NCBI GenBank assembly: GCA_030141585.1 | Contig: JAQIFP010000002.1 | Location: forward strand, 124,001-188,000 | DNA: 64,000 bases | From: Ophryocystis elektroscirrha | Lineage: Eukaryota > Apicomplexa > Conoidasida > Neogregarinorida > Ophryocystidae | Direction: 5' to 3' | Shown here: piece by piece, positions 51,627 through 64,000 of the stretch | Layout: each line of letters begins with the position of its first letter | Numbering within the stretch: position 1 is the stretch's first letter | The notes under the pieces: generated by a model | Databases searched by the model: none | Seen by the model: only the letters and a program-made list of their open reading frames with translations | What the model was told of the DNA's origin: nothing | Position numbers and translations under genes: made by a program

Positions 51627-52400
51627 CAAACTAAATAAATAACCGTAGCATATATAATAAATAGTTGCGTATTAATTTGAATATATGATGAATTACAGTT
51701 GAATCGTACAAAACTTGGCTTTATCAAAACCTAGATTATGAAAACCTCTGTAAGTACTGGTCAATGGTACTAATTTATGTTTTTATAATTTTTTAGACCG
51801 AAAACAAAGTTTACTCTTTTGATATAAACTGGAGCCATTGCTTTGAATGCTTGGTAAAAATCAAACTTATAGAATTGAAAATCAATCGTTGTGACATGTG
51901 TGGAGTTCCAGTCTGTGCAAACTGCTTGAAAAATCAAATTATCAAGGGATCATTACTTAAAGAAATATATTATAAGCACAAATTCAGTCAAAATCAACTA
52001 ATTTCTCCAACATTGTCCGTTGAAATTCCACTAAATCCAAGTCAAGTAAATCTATCTGAAACAACTTCTTTAGAACGCTCGGTATAGTTTAATTTATTTG
52101 ATAAATTTGTAGCTTATTAAAATGGAAAAATCATTGTCTGACTGCAAAGATTTATGGGTAAAAATTATATAAAATGACTTTAAACAATTTAAGGTTTCCA
52201 GTAGATTTCTTAATCGCTCTGTATATGGTTTAGTCCAAGATAATTGGGACACATTGTTTCCAAAAGATAAAATGCCCTGTATCTATAAACCATCATGTAA
52301 ATATGGTTTAAAGTATAAATTTGAAACTAAAATATCTCGACCTGTCAAACTATGTAGTTTTTGTTTTCAATTTTGTAATTTTTTGCCTCTCGCTTCTTAA
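47378..52400 (+). CDS. LRR + ankyrin + FYVE-like zinc finger protein (probable single gene)
   Basis: Exon 1 (47378-48453) starts MSSSTSMGFSPHVK, has a disordered head and then leucine-rich repeats (IILDLQFNSLKRIP, LQEIYLQKNLINKLP, LKLLDCSHNKLISI). It joins in phase through 48766-48860 to 48963 onward, where ankyrin repeats begin (TRLHYAALENDVGYLKGLL, GNTPLHVL, APVHLAARRG, GEAPLHIAVRRGDY). Further ankyrin units continue to about 51540. Near 51835-51930 and 52350 a zinc finger of FYVE spacing appears (CFEC, 13 residues, CDMCGVPVCANC, later LCSFC), ending LPLAS at 52400. FYVE domains bind PI3P on endosomes; here the basic RHHC core is replaced by INRC, so lipid binding is uncertain. The 312-nt intron at 48454-48765 is long for this genome, so two separate genes (LRR; ankyrin-FYVE) remain possible. 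Confidence 0.65.
51578..51624. repeat. (AT)n microsatellite in an intron of the ankyrin-FYVE gene
   Basis: An uninterrupted run of about 23 TA/AT units. It lies after the exon ending near 51552 and before the acceptor near 51700. Confidence 0.92.
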
Positions 52401-52546
52401 TTTCTAATAACTATATTTTATTCAATTTATAAATTTTTTGTTTGATTGATTTAATGATTATTTGAGTCTATTTGCTAATACAGCGAATTATTATAAAGGG
52501 AGATGTAGGTTCATTAGAAAAATGTAAATTAAGCTTATTAAGAAAT

Positions 52547-53650
52547 ATGGAAGAATTAGAGGACACAAAAAAACCCCAACAAAATTTTGCTTTAAACACT
52601 CTGATTTCTTCGTCTATTGGTGCTTTATTAGTCTCTTTAATATCAACGCCGTTTGATGTAGTAAAGAACTACACAATTCATTCAACTAAAGCATATACAC
52701 CTCTTAAAGCGATTATAATTGAAATTTACAAAAAGAAGGGTGTTAAAATGTTTTTTTCGGGTTTTGTTATATCATATTTCAATATTCTTCCCGCAAATGC
52801 TATATTCTTTTTAATTTATGAAAAGCTATGTAAATTCAACCATGTCTTTGTTGCAAGTACATAATTTAAATATTACTGAGTTCAATTTAGGTATAGCAGC
52901 GCGTTTAACTTCTTTGGTTGTAACAGCTCCTGGTGAATTGGTTAAAACAGCAATACAAGCTAATGTAAGTATTTAAGTTAACGTATTATAACGTACAATA
53001 ATATTAGGTTGGTATTAAGTCAAAAGTCTTGTTTAAAAATGCTAAAATTAGCGATATAATAAAAGCTAGTCGTTATGGACTTATAGCTACAATTCTTCGA
53101 GACGTACCATTCTCTGGAATTTATTGGCCTCTAAATAAAAAAGGAAAAGAAGTTTTATATCGGTAAACATATTCATATCATTCATAGTTTTACACTATTT
53201 GAATACAATGAAAATTAGTATCGCACCAACATCTCATCCTGCTCAACATTTTATATATCCATTCATAGCTGGCAGTATTTCAAGTTTAATAGCTACTAGT
53301 CTAACACATCCTCTAGATGTTGTTAAAACCAAAATTCAAGTAATGTTTGAATGACGTCATATACGGTAGGGTAACATACGTCAAACCTTAAAGCCCTGTA
53401 AAACAAATACCGCCGGAAATCTTTATTTTCTTTCAACTTCTTCTCAAGTAGGTTCTATAAATATTTTTATTAATTATTCATTATGCCGCATCAGTGAACT
53501 TTTTTAACTCTAGTTTTTTAGATTTGGAAAAAATATGGTATACATGGCTTTTATACAGGACTAACACCTCGCTTATGTAAAAGTGTTTCATCCTGCGCTA
53601 TTCTACTAGCTACATATGATTTTGTTCAACATAATTTTAGTTTGTTATAA
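52547..53650 (+). CDS. Mitochondrial carrier, SLC25A39/40 (Mtm1)-like
   Basis: I chose the ATG at 52547 (MEELEDTKKPQQNF) because the frame upstream has no other ATG. Three carrier modules are visible with their P-x-[DE]-x-x-K signatures: TPFDVVKNY, APGELVKTA and HPLDVVKTK. The fourth-helix motif RDVPFSGIYW is typical of the SLC25A39/40/Mtm1 branch, linked in animals and yeast to mitochondrial glutathione import and manganese/iron handling. Five or six exons; the last ends LATYDFVQHNFSLL at 53650. The introns are small (about 30-70 nt). The short length and lack of an extended loop are normal for a protist carrier. The exact substrate cannot be read from sequence. Confidence 0.85.
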
Positions 53651-53756
53651 ATATTTCCAATATCCTGTTTTTGTTGTTAAATTAAATAAAAGCATTTTTA
53701 ATATCTTTTGATATTTTCAAACGTATTAAGACATAATTAAATAGAAGTTAAATGTA

Positions 53757-53772
53757 GGTTCCGTAGCTCAGT

Positions 53773-53806
<34 letters not shown>

Positions 53807-53830
53807 CTGGTTCGAAACCAGCCGGAACCG
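53757..53830 (+). tRNA. tRNA-Asn (GUU)
   Basis: A complete 74-base cloverleaf with no intron. The acceptor stem GGTTCCG pairs with CGGAACC and the discriminator is G. The D arm has the A-box (TAGCTCAGTAGGTTAGAGC), the anticodon arm is TGTGG-CTGTTAA-CCACA with anticodon GTT, and the T arm is GCTGG-TTCGAAA-CCAGC (B-box). It is encoded alone, 107 bases after the carrier gene. Confidence 0.97.
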
Positions 53831-54541
53831 CTCTATTGCTATTTTTTTTAAAGTTTGTTAAAACTATTCAAGAAAACTGGTTTAATTCATAGCACGTATT
53901 TACTGCATGTAATAAATTTTAATTATTATAGCAAAGCACGGATTCAATTGTTTTTAATTTTAAATCTTAAAAAATAGCTTTTAAGAATAAAAAAACTGTC
54001 TTGATTTGATTTTAAACATCAAATTTTTTATTATTTCAGACGAATTCAGTAAGTCTAAATTAAAATTCAAGTATATTGTTAACATTAAAATATTTCAACA
54101 ATTAGCTGGAAATAATTTTATAATGCATAAAATTACAAGTAATATGTTGTAATATTTGAGATAAGAACTAGTTAACAATAATATGTAGTTATTTCAATTA
54201 GTCAGTCACATTGTCTGTTTACTGTTGGGACAGTTTGTTTTTTTTTGTTGTAAAATAAATCAATATTTTCTCTCAGAAAACTTTTGATACATAACAAAAT
54301 TTTCAAATTATTTTTTGTTTTATATTAAGGGCAACAAGTCCTTCGCACAAATCGTGTTGTGTAAAGTGCCTTGTAGCAGAACTGAGCAATAAGTAATTAA
54401 ATGTCAAATTATCTAAATTATTGTATTTTGTGCTTAATTTTCAAAAATATTTAGAGTATTAACTACAATAAAATGTAAAATATATTTTAATCATAAAATA
54501 TGTATGATATTTTGTTTTTCAGACACGCCATATAAAACACA
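53831..54541. promoter_or_regulatory. Upstream region and probable 5' UTR of eIF4G
   Basis: About 700 AT-rich bases between the tRNA and the eIF4G start. A T-rich acceptor-like stretch ending in CAG lies at about 54522, only 20 bases before the ATG, so a 5' UTR intron is possible. There is no coding frame. Confidence 0.4.
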
Positions 54542-57500
54542 ATGCCTGCAGCTGTATTTCGTCCTGAAGCTGAAGAGTTTACTCCAGCGTCTATAACTGC
54601 AAGTTTGAACAATTCTATGGCGAATCATACTCGCTATATAGCAACAGATAATAACTATATACAGTCTCTTCCTTCACAGCATCACACCGTATCATGGACC
54701 CAGTTAAATCCAGACGCTCCTCCATTTGTTCCCGGAAATAATTTAACTACTCCGTCCGTAGCTCCAATACGAAACATTATCTATTCTAATTCGAATTTAC
54801 AAGGGGCAACGCCTGCACAGATTGCAACGAGTCAAACAACAGCACCTTCACAATTATCGCCACCCATAACTTTTCTCCATCCAACGGGTCAACGCGATAA
54901 TGATGTTTGTATATGGCAAATCCCTACATATTCTTACCCAAGTGTTATGCCAGCGCCACAGTCAGCTACTGTTTTACCAGCTGCTGTTTTACCAACTGCT
55001 GTTCTACCAACACCTGTTTTACCAACGGCTGCGGTCAATGCCACTGTTTCTCAAACAGTACCATCAGGAATAAGATCACCGCCCAATTCATTAGCTCCTT
55101 TTACGGAGACAATGTACAATCCTGACACGTATATTAAAGCAGATCCGACATTAACCCAGCAACCAATCCAGACACGATTGCAACACAAAGCACAACAGCA
55201 GAAACAATCATCACAAACTTCCGTTCGCCAGAAACCAGAACATAGTACTATAACCAATAATAACTCAAATAATAATGTTACTAGTAATAATTCAAAAAAT
55301 TTTAATCGTCGATCAGAAGGAGGACGTCCATATCAAAAGTCTTGGCATCATAAATCATCATCATCATCATCTTATCGTTACAAGCCAAATCAACAGCAAC
55401 AACAATCACAACAGCCTTCAAACCAATATCAGTCGAAAATTTCAAAAGCCGTCTCTAATAAACCACAAAGTCAACAGCCAAGTTCTCCATACATAAATTC
55501 TGATTCAGTAATATGCGATGAAAAAATGACGGAATCGACTCAGCCATGTGAAGAAGTTAGAAGCAATTCCACTTTATGGGTTGATGTTGTCAAAATGAGA
55601 ACACCTAGTAAGAAGGAATTGGTAACTGTTATCGAATCTAATGATCAATCCATGCCATCTCATGATATAAAAAAAACAACTCCTTCAGTTCCAGTTTTAG
55701 AAAGTAATGTTGAAATAAACAACAGTCAAATGGATGATGTGTATAATAAAACTAATTTCGATCAAGCAAACATTGTCAAACAAACAACAATCACAACAAC
55801 TAGTTCAAAATTAAATAAACAGGGGTTTTTGGAATCAGAACTTGTAGAGGAAAAGATTTTAACAGAAATAGAAAATCCAAAAGCGTTTTGCGAAAATGAG
55901 TTTGAAGTTGTCACTAGAAGGCATTCTAACAAAAGGAAGATAGAAAATATACCATTACCATCAAATGCTACTTCAATGGAACGAATAATTTCGTATGACA
56001 TAAGCGATACTTTTTTAAACACAACAGCTTTACTAAAACCCATGTTTAACGATGTTAATTTTACTAGCACATTTGAGCCAGATTACATTGTTAATAGCGA
56101 GTTCGATACTTTAATCAACAAACCGCATGAATCCACTGTTCTACCCGAAAATTGTTGTTCTCAATCTGAATTATGTTTGAATACTGTACAACCTCTGCAA
56201 ATACAAACTTCTGTACCCTTAAGCTCTGCTGTGGAAGTTGACAAAAATCGTGAAGATATATATGAAAAACCTAGCTCAGAGTTTTCTAAAGAATCTGAAA
56301 ATTCATTTATATATATTGAAACTAAGCATGCTAACTCTGTAAAATTGTTTGATGCAGTTGTATTTGCAAATCAGTTAACCGATATTTTTGATGACAATAC
56401 TACATCGACAACCAATGCGACCTTTGCACATCAACTGAATAATACATCAGTTAATACATACACTAAACAACCTACAAGATATCAAGAATTTAAGTCTTCT
56501 ATTAGTTCGTATTCAGACAATAAACGCGTAAAAATAAAAAATGTTGAGACGAATACTCCTATACTTTTACAATCTGAAACAGATACAGCATATCCCAAAC
56601 AACTTCAAAAGAAAACGGAAATTGTTACTGATCATACTAAAGATGTATCAACTACCTTCCATCACAAGTCAATTTCGATTGAGTCTAAAGAAGATAAAAA
56701 TGATTTATTGAAGCAGTCTAAATTAGAGGATAATGAAGTTAGTGTAGAAACAGAATCACTTGTTGAGGAATTACCGCAAAAGGATAAACTTGAACCTGCA
56801 ACTGGAAAAGTAATTGAAGAAGTATCTATTGAGTTGAAAAACGATGCGGTGGACCAAAAAAGTAATTTAGAAGTATCAATTCAAGATAACAACGAAACTG
56901 ATTTAAAGAGTATAAAAGATACAGAAAAAGAAGTTTCTCCCGAGTTATTAAAAGAAAGCATACCTCATGATACGAATGTTACACAATCTGACTTGGAGAC
57001 AGATTCAGTTCTTGACACTAAACCTGAAACAGAAACCTCAGTTTCCCAGGATATAAAACCAGGCATAGAAAAAAGTTTATCACCAAAATCTAGTGTAGCG
57101 AAAGAACTTACAGATGATGATAATTTAAGTTGCGTAGAAGATCCAATTTCAGAGTCCATAACAAACACGTCCACAAATGTGGAAAAGAGCAATGAAACAA
57201 AACACATTGCCAGTACGTTTAAGTCAACTGATAATAAACAATTAAACTTGCAAGCTTCCAATCTAGAACCAAACACTGATTTAGATTCAGCTGAACTAGA
57301 AAAAGAGCCCAGCTTAAAAAAAAAATCTGCAATAACCAATGAAACAGATAAACAAGGACTTTTCAAAGAGCTTTCAGAATCAGCTCCAACTTCTCGAACT
57401 ATCAATTTCAAGGTTCCAGATTTAAAAATACCAATAAAACCTCTAGAACCTTTAAAATCTAATGTTACAAAAATTACACCATCATCAGCATCTGACATTA

Positions 57501-59771
57501 AAATAGTCAACTCCGCCAATCAAGATCATTCAATTGCAGAAAAAGAAACCCCAGGCTCATCCACTTATTCCGTTAAATTTTTGATGAATTATTATGTTAA
57601 AGTGTTTGAACCCAAAATGAGTGAACTGGCTCCGTTATATACAGCACCAGAGCTATTACGTCTTGATATGAATACGATGGACTTTGAAACAGGATATAGT
57701 AAACAACATGCTCACAGTAAATCAGATAATTTCCGAACAAATCAATCTATCAGTTCAAGTCACGTAGGATCACAACGTACAGGACTATTATTGAATATGT
57801 TAAATACCGATTCAAAAGCAAATAATTACAAATCACATCATCATATTTCTTCTTCAACATCTAAATTACGTGATAAAAAACAGCATAATATGGGAAGTCA
57901 AAATTCAAGTCAATATGAACAATCATCGCTGACCGATACATGGCGACAAAATGGAAAACATCCACAAATAAATACACAAAATACGAGGCTTACACATGCC
58001 AAAGAGATCACTGATCGCAGGGAGTTGATGCAAAGGAAATTCCGTTCAATATTGAATAAATTAACAATAGAGAAGTTTGACGACTTATACCAGCAAATAC
58101 TAATTAGTGGCATTAATTGTGAAGAAGATGTCAAAGACTTAATGAGTTTAATTTTTAAGAAAGCTAAATCGCAGCACCATTTCATTCCTATGTATGTTAC
58201 TTTATGTGATTGTCTACAACACGATATATCTAAAATGAACATTTTTGGCGAGAATAATGAAAAATTTTCAAGCGGTAAAAAATCACCTTTCCAAAAATTA
58301 CTTATTGATTCATGTGAATCCACATTTAAAGAAACACTGAAAAATCCCATAATTGCACCAGAAGGCTTAAGTGAAGAAGAGAAATTTGAATATTTATTAA
58401 TGGAGAAAACTCAAATGAAAGGGACTGTTATATTTATTGCAGAACTTTGCAAAAAAGGCATTGTATCACAAACAGCAGTAACATCATGTATAGAACCATT
58501 ATTGAACGGAGGTGAACCTCAGTTAGAAACACTTTGTCATCTACTGTTTGCATCTGGAAAGTTGTTGTCATCGTCAAAATCAACTGTCCGAGTTAAATCT
58601 GTATTAGATAGAAATATGCATCGCATTGTCAAATTAACTGAAGATAAAACCAAATCAGTCAGGATAAAATGTTTGTTACAGGACGTAGTTGATGATTGGG
58701 AGAAAGGATGGGTGAAAGAATCTCACAAAGACGGTCCTAAAGCGTTAAGTAAATTAAACAGTGAATCGAGATTTATGCAAATGAATGATCCAAATGCATA
58801 TGCCAAGTCCCAGTCACGATTTTCCCCTCCTCAATTAAAAACAAATGATGAGCAGGACATTGAATTCCAACTCGTTTCACATAAAAAAGGAAAAACTAAT
58901 AGCAAATTACAAAAAAATGATTTGATGAGCAGCAATTCCAACCTTAGAAACCAAATGCCATCAAAACTTAGCTCGTCTAATCTATTGTCCTCAAAATCTT
59001 CATCATTAAATCATTTGAAACAGCAATCAGTCAAACCTAGCAGATATACTGAAGAAACATTTAGTCAAGCACCCAAAGAAATTTCAAAATCTCCCGAAGT
59101 CAAACTATCAGAAACTAAAGATTCTACATCAAAGTAAGACATTTTTTTTTTGTAAAATACACCTATAGGGAAAGTAGTGCTGTAGATTCACAAGCCAGCC
59201 AAGAAAAAATAGTTACAGGAATGCTGGATACAATATTTTCGAGACTAGTAACAACATTTTAATATGTAATTACGTTTGTAGGTTAGTTCAAATGCGTTTG
59301 AAAAAGAAATCGAAGATCTTAAAAATCAATTGTCTAGTCAAAATATTTCAGAAAATAGCTTAATTTACTGTATAAGTTATGCTATCTATCTTTTTATTGA
59401 AGCTCGTACTCATCTTCAACCATTGCTGGCCAGTTTTATATTAGCCTGGAAAAAATCAGGATTTATTAATGAAGACAATTTGTTTAAAGGGTACTTTATA
59501 ATTATAGCTCTTAAAATGGATGAATTTAAATAAAGTTTTATATATAATTTATTACTAATTGGTATTTATTGCTTTAGAGTTCTCAAGTTTTTTGAAACAC
59601 ATGCTATGCTTTGCGATTGTCCCAATTTACCACATATATTAAATACATTAATTCTTAAAAAAGCTAAAGGTATTTACATATAGAAATTATAAGGTTTTTA
59701 CAGAAGAGGGTGTTCTTTCAGAATACAATGTAATATCTTTAGAACGTAAATTAGAAGCTTTGAGCTTGTGA
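54542..59771 (+). CDS. Translation initiation factor eIF4G with very long N-terminal region
   Basis: One large exon (54542-59132), then small exons spliced in phase to LSEYNVISLERKLEALSL at 59771. The N-terminal 1,000 residues are Gln/Ser/Pro-rich, then acidic and disordered; a short repeat of PTAVLP/PTPVLP type lies near 54985-55030. At residue 1009 YSVKFLM fits the YxxxxL-hydrophobic eIF4E-binding motif. A MIF4G domain, which binds eIF4A, spans about residues 1158-1400 (RRELMQRKFRSILNKLT, EDVKDLMSLIFKKA, LLMEKTQMKGTVIFIAELC, LETLCHLLFASGKLL). The last exons form helices (YAIYLFIEARTHLQPLLASF) that may be an MA3-like C-terminal domain. eIF4G is the cap-complex scaffold that brings ribosomes to mRNA. 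It converges on the PRP4-type kinase gene, stop to stop about 100 bases. Confidence 0.9.
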
Positions 59772-59869
59772 GTTTGATATTAAACATTCCTCTTAACATC
59801 TATATAAAATCGGGCTAGAAGCTAAATTTAATTATTAAATGGAATATGATTATATTTCATTGATTTCAG

Positions 59870-62964
<3,095 letters not shown>

Positions 62965-63840
62965 TGCACAGCATCACTAATTTAAAGGTATGCCTGCTGG
63001 CTCCTAAAATAGGTGTAAGTATATGAGGTAGTATTTGGTACATTAAATATCACATATTCGTGCATATTATTCTATATCAGTACGCTTTTATCTGTGTGAA
63101 ATTATAATTTCTGAGTAACAAGTTAATATAATCTCGCTTATTACCTTCACGTATGATTCATTCAATTGACGTAGTAGATGAGCTTCATATAAACTAAGTC
63201 TCTCAGTTCACCATTATCTGTATTGTTTAAGATATTTTAGTATTTACAATAATTTTTGTTATCCGACTCTGAATATGAATACTAATAATACAAAATGTAA
63301 GATAATGTAGTTTTTTTAAAACTGTAATTCATTTATGATTAGATTTGATTCTTTTCTTGTTCCATAATAGACAAAACATGTATACTTGAAAACTAACTAA
63401 CAAAAACGACCAAAAAATAATATGAAACATATTGCAAATCTGCCTCATGTAGCTTCATAGTAAAAAAATTACATTGAAATGTATATAAGCTTTAGCATAA
63501 CAAAATAAATATTTAAAAACAAAGCTTTAACATCCTTTTAGCAAAAAAATTATATATGGAAATTTATTGATTGAATTTCTTAATATAATTTTAAAGAATA
63601 CTAATATTGTGTTTGATTTATAACTGATATAATTTAACATATCAGTTATACAGTTTTCATATAATTTGAGAAGTTATTATTTATTAAATATCAATAAATA
63701 TCGAAAGATGTTTTAAATTTATATAATAACAGTAATATCATAAGTATTCATAAAAGAAGTACTCATTAAACATTTATATACAGTAATTTTACTGCAAAAA
63801 TTATAATTTACTGCGATTTGAGGTTTCACCTGTATGGTTG
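62965..63840. promoter_or_regulatory. Divergent intergenic region at the right end
   Basis: About 875 AT-rich bases between the divergent start codons of the PRP4-type kinase and the last gene. No coding frame is supported and no RNA gene is seen. Confidence 0.4.
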
Positions 63841-64000
63841 ATGCTCTTACCATGCGCATCCGTACAAATAGAAGGTGACACGTATCAATTAGACGCACTG
63901 CAGAAAAATGTATTTGCAGTCGAGTATTTATTAGAGCTTCAATGGCAAAAAAAAAAATTAATTAAAGACGAACTAGAAAAGTGTTGCGATTTTCCTTTGT
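63841..64000 (+). CDS. Unknown protein, N-terminal part, runs off the right edge
   Basis: An open frame from the ATG at 63841 (MLLPCASVQIEGDTYQ) runs 53 codons to the window end without a stop. The visible part after residue 15 is charged and looks helical (LDALQKNVFAVEYLLELQ, then KDELEKCCDF), possibly a coiled coil. No family can be named from so short a piece. Confidence 0.5.
   Translation, partial: MLLPCASVQIEGDTYQLDALQKNVFAVEYLLELQWQKKKLIKDELEKCCDFPL

Noticed and set aside
56965..57519. Minus-strand 184-codon frame inside eIF4G
   Set aside because: It is an antisense shadow of low-complexity coding sequence, with no start context or motif.

Overview
The window is nuclear DNA of a small, intron-rich, very AT-rich eukaryote. 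Genes are closely packed on both strands, many 3' ends are less than 150 bp apart, and most introns are only about 24-60 nt with GT..AG ends. The best guess is an apicomplexan (or close alveolate relative). The strongest pointer is a secreted, single-pass adhesin at 12399-14423 with a thrombospondin type 1 (TSP1) domain, a short tail and an AGxxGG-type motif at the top of its membrane helix, as in rhomboid-cleaved microneme proteins of the TRAP family. An AP2-like/zinc-finger/AT-hook protein and an ELM2/PLU-1/PHD giant protein fit the same picture but do not prove it. Long Asn/Ser/Lys-rich disordered stretches are also typical of such AT-rich parasites.

Layout. 1-5250: a partial unknown gene and a large AP2-like nuclear protein, both minus. 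5754-11693: a low-complexity multi-pass membrane protein and an ELMO-domain protein (plus), then a degenerate PP2C-like protein (minus). 11858-14423: a small secreted protein and the RCC1-like/TSP1 adhesin, tandem on plus. 14424-15874: a large gene-free stretch. 15875-25299: HMG-box protein, SCY1-like pseudokinase, ribosomal protein L21 (minus) and decapping enzyme DCP2. 25447-41734 (all minus): the ELM2/PLU-1/PHD giant, a PH-domain protein and an AGC kinase. 42165-46501: NOL10/Enp2 (plus), converging on a MAP kinase (minus). 47378-53650: a probable LRR-ankyrin-FYVE protein and an SLC25A39/40-like mitochondrial carrier. 53757-53830: tRNA-Asn. 54542-62964: eIF4G, converging on a PRP4-type splicing kinase. 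63841-64000: start of an unknown gene.

There is no operon logic. Themes are chromatin and transcription (AP2-like, HMG, ELM2/PHD), RNA metabolism and translation (DCP2, eIF4G, RPL21, NOL10, PRP4 kinase, tRNA), membrane traffic (SCY1-like, ELMO domain, FYVE) and a surface adhesin pair. Multi-exon gene ends were traced by hand through phase-consistent GT..AG introns; where this was ambiguous it is stated.
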